The notes below the pieces were generated by a model. That model worked only from the letters and a program-made list of their open reading frames with translations. It was not told the origin of the DNA and made no database searches. A stretch of 33,236 nt of DNA from Clostridiales bacterium UBA1770 (GTDB lineage: Bacteria; Bacillota; Clostridia; Oscillospirales; CAG-272): contig DCGU01000082.1 in the NCBI GenBank assembly GCA_002315325.1, positions 1 to 33,236 on the forward strand. The letters are read 5' to 3'. Shown one piece after another: positions 16,725 through 24,928 of the stretch. Position 1 is the first letter of the stretch; each line of letters begins with the position of its first letter. The translations under genes were made by a program, and so were the position numbers.

Positions 16725-16759
16725 ATTGATATCTCCGCATTAATGATTAAATTTCCAAC

Positions 16760-17431
16760 TTATTCATTCACATCCAGGAAAGTCATAACACTGTTTTCCG
16801 GAATATCCAAATAGACAAAATACGTATCACCCACTGTCATTCGTGTTTGATAACTAGGGAGTGAAAATGAATACGCTCTGGCACTTCTTGTACCGCTTGT
16901 GAATCCGCCTGTATATTCGAAATAATTAATCGTTAAAAACGTTTCGCCGCTTTCAACAAATGGCGTAATGGAGTCCAGGTAGCAAAAAGCATTGTTTTGT
17001 AAGTTAATAAAATACCTACCGATATATTTTTCGTATCCTTTATAATACGTTCTATATCCGCCGCCGTTCATGGAAACGGTTGTAAAGTATTTACTTTCCA
17101 ATATTATCTCATCAGAAGAATGTATATTAAACTCGTCTTTGATTTCAACGTACGTTTTTTCAATTTCTTTTGCTGCCGTTTCCATATAGTCGGTAGCACT
17201 GCTGACAAAAACGTCAACAGTATCAACAGTATCATCCAAATTCTTCATTAAATCAGTAGCAGTTGTCACAAAACCGTCCAGGTCATCAACCGCCTTTGTT
17301 AAATTCTCATTAAAATTTGTTGCCGCTAAATAAAACGTAACCGTAATACCCAGCATACATACAATACATGTAATGAGAGCTATTATTTTCAAAGGTTTCA
17401 TTGAACTTTCTCTTTCCGTTTCCTTTTCCAT
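16760..17431 (-). CDS. Single-pass membrane protein with coiled coil, unknown function
   Basis: 223 residues, or 212 if translation starts at the ATG at 17398, which has a GGAAAGAG site upstream; the first ATG has only a weak AAAGG. An N-terminal membrane segment (about 16-35, IIALITCIVCMLGITVTFYLAA) is followed by a predicted coiled coil (about 38-105) with repeated D-D-x-V-x-T-x-x-D-x-F/L-V/M spacing, then a beta-rich domain with many Tyr and Phe residues (about 110-223), presumably outside. No family is recognised. The DNA is clearly more A/T-rich than the flanking gyrA and mreCD, which may mean recent acquisition. It starts 14 nt after mreD and ends 35 nt before gyrA. Confidence 0.75.
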   Translation of the reverse strand: MEKETERESSMKPLKIIALITCIVCMLGITVTFYLAATNFNENLTKAVDDLDGFVTTATDLMKNLDDTVDTVDVFVSSATDYMETAAKEIEKTYVEIKDEFNIHSSDEIILESKYFTTVSMNGGGYRTYYKGYEKYIGRYFINLQNNAFCYLDSITPFVESGETFLTINYFEYTGGFTSGTRSARAYSFSLPSYQTRMTVGDTYFVYLDIPENSVMTFLDVNE

Positions 17432-17445
17432 AATTCATTTACCTT

Positions 17446-17997
17446 TTATCTTATTTTTTTGCCGGCGGCGGTGAACAGCAGCAACAGGCTGCCGACCGCG
17501 GCACCGTACACTGCCGTGCGCAGCGCGCACAGGAACACCCCTGCCGAAAAGATGCCGCCGAACAATTTGCCGACAAAGCACAACAGGATTTCAAATACGG
17601 AAAAGGCGCCCAAGGTGTAAAAATACCACCTTGCCCTTTCCTTTGCGTCGCGCGTAAATAAGTCCGGCAGGTAGGCCGCCGCCGTATAGAACAGTGAAAG
17701 CAGTCCGACCGTTTCACTGCCCAGCACGTCGGCTGTAAGACCCGCGCACAACGCGGTAAGACAGGCAGCGCCGCCGTCGTAAAAACAGGCAAGCGCCAAT
17801 ACGTAAATTAACAATACGTCGGGCACACCCGTCTGCGGTGTCAGTGCAACGGCACGAAAGACACCCAACAGGCAGCCGATCATGATAAAGACAGCGGACA
17901 AAATCCACGGTTTTTGCTTTTCGGTCGAACCGAACGACGTGCGGATACCGCTGCTGCCCTCGTTTTTGGAATAGCGTGCAGAAAAACTGTTTTTCAC
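17446..17997 (-). CDS. mreD: Rod shape-determining protein MreD
   Basis: 183 residues with a polar N-terminal ~30 followed by about five membrane segments; LTADVLGSETVGLLSLFYTAAAYL resembles the conserved MreD core (G-x-x-x-D-x-L/x-x-x-x-G). MreD is an inner-membrane partner of MreC in the elongasome that guides side-wall peptidoglycan synthesis. The start codon is GTG (17995-17997) and overlaps the mreC stop as GTGA, so the two are translationally coupled; that coupling supports the assignment more strongly than the sequence, which is poorly conserved in this family. Confidence 0.82.
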   Translation of the reverse strand: MKNSFSARYSKNEGSSGIRTSFGSTEKQKPWILSAVFIMIGCLLGVFRAVALTPQTGVPDVLLIYVLALACFYDGGAACLTALCAGLTADVLGSETVGLLSLFYTAAAYLPDLFTRDAKERARWYFYTLGAFSVFEILLCFVGKLFGGIFSAGVFLCALRTAVYGAAVGSLLLLFTAAGKKIR

Positions 17998-18857
17998 GGG
18001 GCAGGCCCCTCCTCCCCTTCTTCTGTCGGCAGCTCAATGAGCAGCCACAGCGTGTTTTGGGTCAGAGCCTGTGCCGTAATATCGGCCAGGGGCGTTACCT
18101 TTGCTGTTATTAATCGATCATACGTGCGCGTGTTTATTTGCGCGACGGTTCCGATGGGCAAGCCCGCCGGAAATACCGAGCCGACACCGGACGTGACCAG
18201 CAAATCACCCGCGTAAAACAGGCTGTTTTCATCCGTATAGCGAATTTCAACCGTGTCGGTGGCCGACGCCGAGGATGAACCCGTGCCGCGCAGCACACCC
18301 GACCAGCCGGTGACGTTGTCCGTGATGCCGCAGGAAAAAGCCGCATCGGCAAGCGTGGTGATTTTTGCCCAACCGCTACCGACGTCAGATACGTAACCGA
18401 CAAGTCCCGCCGACGTCATCACAGGCGCGTATTTCGTCACACCGTTCCGCGAGCCGACGTTCACCGTCACGGTTCCGGGACAGGCTTTGCCGTCCGTGCC
18501 GATGACGCGCGCCTGCAGTAAATCATACCTTGACGCATACCCCTTCGGCAACAGCCCGCGCACCGTCATATCGGCATAATCTTCCCCGGTTTTTTGTGCC
18601 AGCTGTGTCTGCAGTGCAGCGTTTTGTTCCTGCAGCTGCGCCACCTGCGCCTGCAGTTCATCAACCGATTTTTGCTGCGCCTGTTTTTGCGCGATGCTGT
18701 CGCGCAGGGAAACGGCAAAGCTGCAAATCGGCCGCGTCACGGAACGCAACAGTCCCGACAGGGGTACGTCGCGGCCCGTCAGCTTCATGCCGGTCACGCC
18801 GATGCTGCATACGATGGCCAATACTATGCAAATGAAAGATAATCGTTTTTTGTTCAA
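17994..18857 (-). CDS. mreC: Rod shape-determining protein MreC
   Basis: 287 residues: an N-terminal membrane segment at about 7-24, a coiled coil at about 52-90, then the double beta-barrel domain typical of MreC. Clear marks are ARVIGTDG, TVNVGSRNGV, APVMTSAGLVGYVSDVG, GVLRGTG and GDLLVTSGVGSVFPAGLPIGTV. It scaffolds the elongasome outside the membrane. The start is TTG (18855-18857) with no obvious Shine-Dalgarno; the frame has no better start ahead of the membrane segment. It follows gyrB by 86 nt. No mreB is present nearby, so mreCD has been separated from the usual mreBCD set. Confidence 0.93.
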   Translation of the reverse strand: MNKKRLSFICIVLAIVCSIGVTGMKLTGRDVPLSGLLRSVTRPICSFAVSLRDSIAQKQAQQKSVDELQAQVAQLQEQNAALQTQLAQKTGEDYADMTVRGLLPKGYASRYDLLQARVIGTDGKACPGTVTVNVGSRNGVTKYAPVMTSAGLVGYVSDVGSGWAKITTLADAAFSCGITDNVTGWSGVLRGTGSSSASATDTVEIRYTDENSLFYAGDLLVTSGVGSVFPAGLPIGTVAQINTRTYDRLITAKVTPLADITAQALTQNTLWLLIELPTEEGEEGPAP

Positions 18858-18943
18858 ATCGATCGTAATCTTTGGTTTGTTGTTTTTAGTTTATTATGTG
18901 AATGGGTTACCGAAATAACAAACAGGATACGGGTCAACCGGGA

Positions 18944-21019
18944 TTAAATATCCAGGTTGTCGGCCAGTTTTGCGTTCTGCTCGATAAAGACGCGGCGGGG
19001 TTCAACCTGGTCGCCCATCAGCAGGGAGAACATGGCGTCACAGGTGACGGCATCCTCAAAGGTAACTTTTTTCAGCGTTCTGCGCTCGGGGTCCATGGTC
19101 GTTTCCCACAGCTGTTCGGGGTCCATTTCGCCAAGACCCTTGTACCGGTCGGCCTCGACGTTGGTGCCGCCCAGCTGTGCGATGCATTCGTCACGCTCGG
19201 CATCCGAGAAGGCGTACAGTTCCTGCTTACCGCCGCGCTTGTATACCTTGTACAGGGGAGGCATAGCCAGGAACACGTGGCCGTCGTCGATGAGCTGACG
19301 CATGTGACGGAAGAAGAAGGTCAAAATCAAAATCTGAATATGCGCACCGTCGACGTCGGCATCGCTCATGATAATAATCTTGCCGTAACGGAGTTTGGAA
19401 ATATCGAATTCATCGCCGATACCGCAGCCCAGCGCCTGAATAATCGGAATCAGGGACAGGTTGCCGTATACTTTATCGACACGCGTTTTTTCCACGTTCA
19501 ACACTTTACCGCGCAGGGGCAGAATGGCCTGGAACTTGGAGTTACGACCCTGCGTAGCGGAACCGCCTGCAGAGTCTCCCTCTACCAGGTACAATTCGGT
19601 CAGTTCCGTCTTGCGTTCCTGACAGTCGCGGAGTTTACCCGGAAGCGTGCTGTCGCCGAAGGACTTGCGGCGCGTCAATTCACGCGCTTTGCGCGCAGCC
19701 TCACGGGCGCGGGATGCGGCCAGGGCTTTATCCAAAATGGCCTTACCGACCATGGGATGTTCTTCCAGATATTCGGCAAGCTTGACGACAACGACGTTTT
19801 CCACCAGCGTGCGGATATCGCTGTTGCCGAGTTTTGCCTTGGTTTGCGATTCAAACTGGGCGTCCTCGAGTTTAACGCTGACGATGGCACAAATACCCTC
19901 GCGCACGTCCTCACCGGACAGGTTCTTATCGCTGTCCTTCATCACACCGATTTTGCGGGCGTAATCGTTGAGTACCTTGGTGAGCCCCGTCTTAAAGCCG
20001 GTCTCGTGCGTACCGCCCTCACCGGTGTTACAGTTGTTGGCGAACGTTAAGAGCACTTCGCTGTAGCTGTCGTTATACTGCAGCGCTACCTCGGCAATGG
20101 AGGTGCCGCGTTCGCCGCGCATATAAATGACGTCGTCGTGAATCAGCGCATCGTGCTTTTGTTCGTTCAGGTAAGAAACGAAGTTACGGATACCGCCCTC
20201 AAACTGCAAATCGTCTTCACGGAAAGGCTTCTGATTGCCCTCGGCATCGTATTCGGGGCGCTCATCGCGCAAAACGATACGGATACCGCCGTTGAGGAAG
20301 GCCTGCTCACGCATACGGGTCAGCAGAATTTCGTAATCGAATACGGTTTCTTCAAAAATCGTGGGGTCGGGTTTGAAGGTCACCTTCACGCCGTGCGGAC
20401 GCTCGGGGCATTCCCCTTCATCCTTGTAGGCGCGTGCCACTTTACCGCGCTCGAACCGCTCGGTATAGCGTTTGCCCTCGTAACTGTCCTCCAGTTCCAC
20501 CCATTCGGACAGTGCGTTCACAACCGAAGCACCCACGCCGTGCAAACCGCCCGCAATCTTGTAACCGCCGCCGCCGAACTTACCGCCGGCATGCAGCACG
20601 GTATAGACAACTTCGGGCGTCGGAATGCCTTCCTTCGGATGCATACCCGCAGGAATACCACGGCCGTTATCGATGACGGTGATGGATTCACCGGGATTGA
20701 TAATCACCTCGATTTTATCGCAGAAACCGGCCAGCGCTTCGTCGATGGAGTTATCCACGATTTCATATACCAGATGATGCAGACCGCGAATGGACGTGGT
20801 ACCGATATACATACCGGGACGCTTTCTGACGGCTTCCAGACCTTCCAAAACCTGAATCTGGTTAACGTCGTATTCACTGTCCTTATCGACGGCGGTGGAA
20901 ATCGGTGTTTCCCCGTTGTCGAAGACCTCCCCGTCATAGGGATTCGACGCCGTTTGCGCCTCGGTTTCGTTTTTGATTTCTTCCGCGGTTTCGTTCTCGC
21001 GGTTTTCCAAATCAGTCAT
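18944..21019 (-). CDS. gyrB: DNA gyrase subunit B
   Basis: About 691 residues. GHKL ATPase: EIVDNSIDEALAG holds the catalytic Glu and the Mg-binding Asn, then DNGRGIP and GGLHGVGASVVNALS. The transducer follows, then the TOPRIM domain with EGDSAGGSA and DADVDGAHI, and the C-terminal tail with YKGLGEMDPEQLWETTMDPERR. An extra acidic N-terminal extension of about 50 residues precedes the usual start (YDVNQIQVLEGLEAVRKRPGMYIG). The ATG at 21019 lies 12 nt from AAAGGGG; a TTG two codons earlier (21025) has tighter spacing of 6 nt and could be the real start. It is first in the gyrB-mreC-mreD-orf-gyrA run. Confidence 0.97.
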   Translation of the reverse strand: MTDLENRENETAEEIKNETEAQTASNPYDGEVFDNGETPISTAVDKDSEYDVNQIQVLEGLEAVRKRPGMYIGTTSIRGLHHLVYEIVDNSIDEALAGFCDKIEVIINPGESITVIDNGRGIPAGMHPKEGIPTPEVVYTVLHAGGKFGGGGYKIAGGLHGVGASVVNALSEWVELEDSYEGKRYTERFERGKVARAYKDEGECPERPHGVKVTFKPDPTIFEETVFDYEILLTRMREQAFLNGGIRIVLRDERPEYDAEGNQKPFREDDLQFEGGIRNFVSYLNEQKHDALIHDDVIYMRGERGTSIAEVALQYNDSYSEVLLTFANNCNTGEGGTHETGFKTGLTKVLNDYARKIGVMKDSDKNLSGEDVREGICAIVSVKLEDAQFESQTKAKLGNSDIRTLVENVVVVKLAEYLEEHPMVGKAILDKALAASRAREAARKARELTRRKSFGDSTLPGKLRDCQERKTELTELYLVEGDSAGGSATQGRNSKFQAILPLRGKVLNVEKTRVDKVYGNLSLIPIIQALGCGIGDEFDISKLRYGKIIIMSDADVDGAHIQILILTFFFRHMRQLIDDGHVFLAMPPLYKVYKRGGKQELYAFSDAERDECIAQLGGTNVEADRYKGLGEMDPEQLWETTMDPERRTLKKVTFEDAVTCDAMFSLLMGDQVEPRRVFIEQNAKLADNLDI

Positions 21020-21110
21020 GTTCAAATCTTACCCCTTTATGATCAATGTGAAAACTGTTGCTGTATTACTGTGTTGCTGTATTAATATTTTTATATTGTC
21101 GAAGATTGGG

Positions 21111-21476
21111 TCAACTTTCGTTTGTATTTCCGCCGGGCATATTATCCCTGGGGAGTGCCGTCCCCATACCGACGCGGCCCGTTAAGGACGCGGGAGCCAA
21201 GGGCGATGTACAAACGCGAAAAGCCGGTTTTCCCGCTTTTTGCCGCCGCTTACCGCAGGGCGGTAAGTACGGCTGTTTGCCGCGCGGTTTTTCCGGCACG
21301 TAAACGACGAAGGATTTGGGAATTTCATATTCGTCGGCGTTGTCGACGATACCGGCCTTTTCGGCGTCTGACAGGAAGCCGCGCGTAATGCCGGAAACCG
21401 TCGTGTTATCAGTGTCAAAAATACCGATAATGCCGCTTTCGCGTATATTCTTTTTATTACCGACGTGCAGATACAT
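21111..21476 (-). CDS. remB: RemB / DUF370-family protein with C-terminal extension
   Basis: 121 residues. The first ~62 match the DUF370 (RemA/RemB, YaaB) family: MYLHVGN start, IIGIFDTDNTTVSG, FLSDAEKAG, then EIPKSFVVYVPE. B. subtilis RemB sits at the same place, between recF and gyrB, and RemA is a DNA-binding regulator of biofilm matrix genes. The remaining ~58 residues are Pro-, Gly- and Arg-rich and are encoded across hairpin-rich DNA (for example CTTACCGC-agg-GCGGTAAG at about 21249-21267), so they look like read-through into repeat sequence. The start at 21476 has GGAGG 5 nt upstream; an upstream in-frame ATG at 21557 runs through a repeat and is rejected. Confidence 0.85.
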   Translation of the reverse strand: MYLHVGNKKNIRESGIIGIFDTDNTTVSGITRGFLSDAEKAGIVDNADEYEIPKSFVVYVPEKPRGKQPYLPPCGKRRQKAGKPAFRVCTSPLAPASLTGRVGMGTALPRDNMPGGNTNES

Positions 21477-21519
21477 GATACCTCCGGTGGCACACGGCGT
21501 GTGGAGAAGACCGACAATC

Positions 21520-21560
21520 CCTCCACCGGCAACGCCGGTCCCCCTACCTTTACACAAGGT
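21520..21560 (+). repeat. CTCC-ACC hairpin GGTCCCCC repeat, copy 1
   Basis: CTCCACCGGC-aac-GCCGGT (stem 21525-21539) followed by CCCCCTACCTT and a second small hairpin, ACCTT/AAGGT. Related to copies at 21695-21720 and, in opposite orientation, 32993-33025. Two copies flank the recF-remB interval. Confidence 0.75.
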
Positions 21561-21621
21561 AGGCTTAATTAAATTGTTCTTGGCATTGATTGAATGGAAC
21601 GAGCAAAACGTTATTATTTTC

Positions 21622-21720
21622 GGCGGGAGCTAAACCCCCGCCCTACAATTATGTGTTTATCTGTAGGCTGAAATAATATATTGGTTAAGAATGAACTCCT
21701 TCCACCGGCAAAGCCGGTCC
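21622..21720 (+). repeat. GC-rich hairpin and CTCC-ACC repeat, copy 2
   Basis: A hairpin GGCGGG/CCCGCC (about 21622-21642) is followed by an A/T-rich stretch, and then by AACTCCTTCCACCGGC-aaa-GCCGGT (stem 21704-21718) and CCCCCC. The second part is the same element as copy 1, differing in loop and downstream bases. Nothing coding is supported between 21561 and 21725. Confidence 0.7.
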
Positions 21721-21725
21721 CCCCA

Positions 21726-21991
21726 GTGGCACACGGCGTGTGCCAAATGAAGTCGCCCTGCGGGCTAATGAAGAAATTAAGTCGGGCTTTGCCCTATGAA
21801 GCGTGGCTTCGCCACACTGAAAGATTCATAACACTTGCTCTGCAAGTTCTTAACTCTTAACGTGACATTGTCACTCTTAACGTTTGCTTTGCAAACTCTT
21901 AACTCTTCACACTTGCAGAGCAAGTTCTTAACGTTGCCGCAGGCAACTCTTCACTCTTAACGTTTGCTTCAGCAAACTCTTAACTCTTCAC
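21726..21991 (-). repeat. Compound hairpin array at the recF 3' end
   Basis: Minus-strand reading from the recF end shows GTTAAGA spacers (plus-strand TCTTAAC at 21848, 21855, 21875, 21897, 21926, 21955, 21978) and GTGAAGA spacers (TCTTCAC at 21904, 21948, 21985). Between them are hairpins GTTTGC/GCAAAC (twice), GTTGCC/GGCAAC, ACTTGC/GCAAGT (twice) and GTGAC/GTCAC. From 21840 to 21740 the spacer changes to ATGAAG (plus strand) with stems GTGGC/GCCAC, GGGC/GCCC, GCCC/GGGC and GGCACAC/GTGTGCC. The recF stop codon (21980-21982) lies inside a GTTAAGA spacer. Confidence 0.9.
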
Positions 21992-23101
21992 TTGAGTAAA
22001 CAACCCATTGTTCACGGATATCACGTCTGCGCTGATGCCCTCGCCGAGCGGTTCGCAGGTGGTCATAATCACCTGTTTGCCGGCAATGCGTTCCAACAGA
22101 TACTGACGGCGGTTTTTATCCAGTTCCGACAGCACATCGTCAAACAAAAATACGGGATATTCGCCGCTGTCTTCCATGCTGATTTCACCCTCCGCCAATT
22201 TCATGGCGATGGACAGCGATCGCTGCTGCCCCTGGGACGCAAAAAAGCGTGCCTCTTTGCCGTTCAGCGTGACGGCGATATCATCCTTATGCGGACCCCA
22301 CAACGTGGTACCTGCCCCGATTTCTCTGTCGTGATGCGACATCAAGAGTTCAAACAGACTCTTTTCCACAAGCGCCGTATCGGCGTATTGTTCGGTTTCC
22401 AAATGGGCAGACCCCATATAGGTCAGTTCCGGCGTTTCACGGCCGCCCGTCATATCGGCAAAGCAGGCGGCAACCGATGCGCAAACGCGTTTGGTATAGT
22501 CCAGACGCGCCGCGCACAACAGCGCCCCTTTTTGGGCCAATTGCGACGACCAAAATTCAATCGTTTCATCAAACGGCCGTCGGTCTTCTTCGGCCTGTTT
22601 GATTAATGCGTTTCTTTGTTTGAGCACGCGGTTGTAGTCGGTCAGCGTCGCCATATAAACGGGACGCAATTGCGAAATGGCCACGTCCAAAAAGTTGCGG
22701 CGTGCCATGGGACCTTCCTGAATCAGGGATAAATGTTCCGGGCAAAACAGCACGGCGCGAAATTGACCGATCATATCCGCAACGCGCGCAATTTTAACAC
22801 CGTTATCTTCCATGACACGGCGCATTCCCGCCTTACCGGGAATGAAAATACGCAGCGTGCGGTCACGAATACCGTCGGCAAACGTCATTTTCATCTCGGC
22901 ATATTCCCGATCAAATAAAATGACGTCACGGTCGGCCGCACCGCGGAAGGATTTACCCAGGGCAAACGTGCAAACGGCTTCCAATAAATTGGTTTTGCCC
23001 TGCGCGTTTTCCCCGTGAATCACCGTGATGCCGGGGCCGAACGTAATATCGGCGGCTTCTATGTTGCGGTATTGCCGCAGGGAGACGCTTTTACAAAGCA
23101 T
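21980..23101 (-). CDS. recF: DNA replication and repair protein RecF
   Basis: 373 residues, the usual size. This SMC-like ATPase loads RecA at single-strand gaps. Walker A is GENAQGKTN at about 30-38; the ABC signature region is QGQQRSLSIAMKLAEGE; Walker B is VFLFDDVLSELD. The start at 23101 lies 24 nt after dnaN and has no recognisable Shine-Dalgarno, so translation probably depends on coupling to dnaN. The last codons (K-S-stop) come from a GTGAAGA-GTTAAGA repeat spacer. The small S4-domain gene (yaaA) often found between dnaN and recF is absent. Confidence 0.97.
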   Translation of the reverse strand: MLCKSVSLRQYRNIEAADITFGPGITVIHGENAQGKTNLLEAVCTFALGKSFRGAADRDVILFDREYAEMKMTFADGIRDRTLRIFIPGKAGMRRVMEDNGVKIARVADMIGQFRAVLFCPEHLSLIQEGPMARRNFLDVAISQLRPVYMATLTDYNRVLKQRNALIKQAEEDRRPFDETIEFWSSQLAQKGALLCAARLDYTKRVCASVAACFADMTGGRETPELTYMGSAHLETEQYADTALVEKSLFELLMSHHDREIGAGTTLWGPHKDDIAVTLNGKEARFFASQGQQRSLSIAMKLAEGEISMEDSGEYPVFLFDDVLSELDKNRRQYLLERIAGKQVIMTTCEPLGEGISADVISVNNGLFTQVKS

Positions 23102-23125
23102 AGAAAAATGAAAACGAAAATGAGA

Positions 23126-24277
23126 TTAATCTTTGGTACGTACCGGCAGCAGCATGTACAGACTTTCACTGTTTTCCTCGTCCCCGGGCTGAATATTCAT
23201 GCTGGACAGAGGGGTGGACAGGGAGAGTTTGACGTTGTCACCTTCGCAGGAGCGCAGGCTGTCGATTAAGAATCTGTTATTGAAGCAAATGGCAATAGAG
23301 TCGCCTTCGTGCGCAACTTCAACCTCTTCAAAGGTGGAACCGGTCACGGAAACGGCGGTAATCTGCAAAAGATCGCCTTCGGCACAGAGTTTTACGTGTG
23401 CCTGCAGGTTGCCGGCAATGCGTTCCTCGGTAACCAGGGCTGCTCTTTCCAGGGCGCCGATCAGTTTTTGACGATCGGTCGTCAGCGTAATTCTGTGATT
23501 TTGGCCGATGATGCGGTTGTAATCGATGTATTCGGTATCAATCAGACGGGAGAACATAATCAGGTCGCCGATTTGGAATTCAATGTTCTTGCGTCCGGGA
23601 TAAATGGTAACCTTTTCATCTTGACTGTCGGACAACAGATGCGTCAATTCGTTCACGGTGTGCACGGGAATGATGAACTTAAAGTTCATAGTGCCGCCGT
23701 CTTCACTCTTATTTTCCATCTCGGCCGATGCCACAATCTTGGCCAGCTTAAAGCTGTCGCAGGATACGACGGTCAGTTTGGTTTCTTCAATCCAAACGAA
23801 ACAGCCGTTCAGAGCGGGACGTTCGTCACGGGATGCCATCGCATAAGACGCGCGGGTCAGCATATCCCGCAATACGCCCTGCGCAATGGTGAAACCGTGC
23901 GTTTTATACAAATTGGGCAGCTGCGGGAAGTTGGAACCGTCAATGGCACCCATCTTATGGCGGGAATTGCCGCAGGAGATGGTAGCGCTGAATTTAGCGT
24001 CCACTTCCAGTTCAACTTCTTCCCCGTCCATGACCTTCATGGTCTGGATGAACTTTTGGGCGTTGATGACCACGCAGCCGGGTTCTTCAACCTGTGCGGA
24101 AACCTCGGTAATCATACCTTTTTCCAGGTCGAAAGACGTTAACGTGCAGGCGTTGCCGTCTTCGGCGGTCTTAATTAAAATACCTTCCGTTGCCGCCAGC
24201 GTGTTTTTGCCGGATACGGCACAAAGCAGGGGGGATGCGGATGCGATAATTTCGGATCTGTTAAAAATAACCTTCAT
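23126..24277 (-). CDS. dnaN: DNA polymerase III sliding clamp (beta subunit)
   Basis: 383 residues, slightly above the usual 366-378. The dimeric ring tethers the replicative polymerase to DNA. All three clamp domains can be followed: the start MKVIFNRSEIIASASPLL, MKVMDGEEVELEVD in domain 1, TRASYAMASRDERPALNGCFV at the start of domain 2, LIDTEYIDYNRII and the third domain ending YMLLPVRTKD, with the typical C-terminal PxR pocket motif LLPVR. GGAGG lies 12 nt before the ATG, a rather long gap. It is separated from dnaA by 651 nt that carries the probable origin. Confidence 0.97.
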   Translation of the reverse strand: MKVIFNRSEIIASASPLLCAVSGKNTLAATEGILIKTAEDGNACTLTSFDLEKGMITEVSAQVEEPGCVVINAQKFIQTMKVMDGEEVELEVDAKFSATISCGNSRHKMGAIDGSNFPQLPNLYKTHGFTIAQGVLRDMLTRASYAMASRDERPALNGCFVWIEETKLTVVSCDSFKLAKIVASAEMENKSEDGGTMNFKFIIPVHTVNELTHLLSDSQDEKVTIYPGRKNIEFQIGDLIMFSRLIDTEYIDYNRIIGQNHRITLTTDRQKLIGALERAALVTEERIAGNLQAHVKLCAEGDLLQITAVSVTGSTFEEVEVAHEGDSIAICFNNRFLIDSLRSCEGDNVKLSLSTPLSSMNIQPGDEENSESLYMLLPVRTKD

Positions 24278-24928
24278 ACTGTTTATTTACCTCCGTATAT
24301 AATTCGGTGTTTTATTTTTTGCGTTGATGCGGAAGAACGAATTGCGGATGAACGCCGGAACGCTCGCAGCTAAGGCGGTTCGTTCCCCCGTTTTTCGTTC
24401 TCCCGTTCCCCTCGCGCGCATGCGCATGCGATAGAGAAGGAATGAATAAGAAGTTTCGTAGTAATAATAGGGGCTGCGGAAATTGTGGAAAAGTCAAAAA
24501 ACACTTGAATGACAAGGATTTTTTGCACGACGTCCGTTTGGAAAAAATGGGGAAACGGACCGGTGTTTTCCACAGGGTGATTGCGCCCAAAATCACGTTT
24601 GCCGTGTTTTTCGGTTTTACGGGAGACGTATGCGCGTAAGGGAGACCGGACCGTGGAAAAAACAGGGCGTTTTTCTGTGGAAAACTGCCGTTGCAGGCGG
24701 ATAAACGCGACCTGCGTCACCGTTTTCCGCAAACGTGCGTCAAAAGTTTTCAACTGTTAAAAAACGATTGTCGCACATAACGTTTTTGTCGTTGCCGAAA
24801 CGTGCGTTTGGGAAAACGTAAGCAGGTTTCGGGCAATTTTCCACACGGTTTTCATCTGTTAAAAAAACAGTTTAATATTTTGTGAAAATAACCCGTTTTT
24901 TACGGGTGAACCGTACCGTTATACGAGA
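24278..24928. other. Probable replication origin (oriC) between dnaA and dnaN
   Basis: 651 nt without a supported gene. TTTTCCACA DnaA boxes occur at 24484-24492 (minus), 24566-24574 (plus), 24676-24684 (minus) and 24837-24845 (plus), with a weaker CGTGGAAAA at 24652-24660. A repeated TTTTCAWCTGTTAAAAAA motif appears at about 24747 and 24849. The A/T-rich stretch 24860-24895, next to the last box, is a candidate unwinding element. Gene orientation diverges around here, supporting an origin. The A/T-rich region upstream of dnaA (26312-26460) may form a second part, as in bipartite Firmicute origins. Confidence 0.75.
24884..24908 (-). terminator. Weak terminator after dnaA
   Basis: Minus strand ACCCGT, loop AAAAA, ACGGGT followed by TATTTTCAC. 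The stem has only 6-7 pairs and the U-run is short; it lies 22 nt past the dnaA stop codon. It may only attenuate read-through into dnaN. Confidence 0.45.

Noticed and set aside
18902..20050. Plus-strand open frame of 382 codons
   Set aside because: Antisense shadow of gyrB.
24312..24753. Open frames of 94-127 codons between dnaN and dnaA
   Set aside because: They contain the DnaA boxes, overlap in several frames and have no ribosome sites or conserved features.
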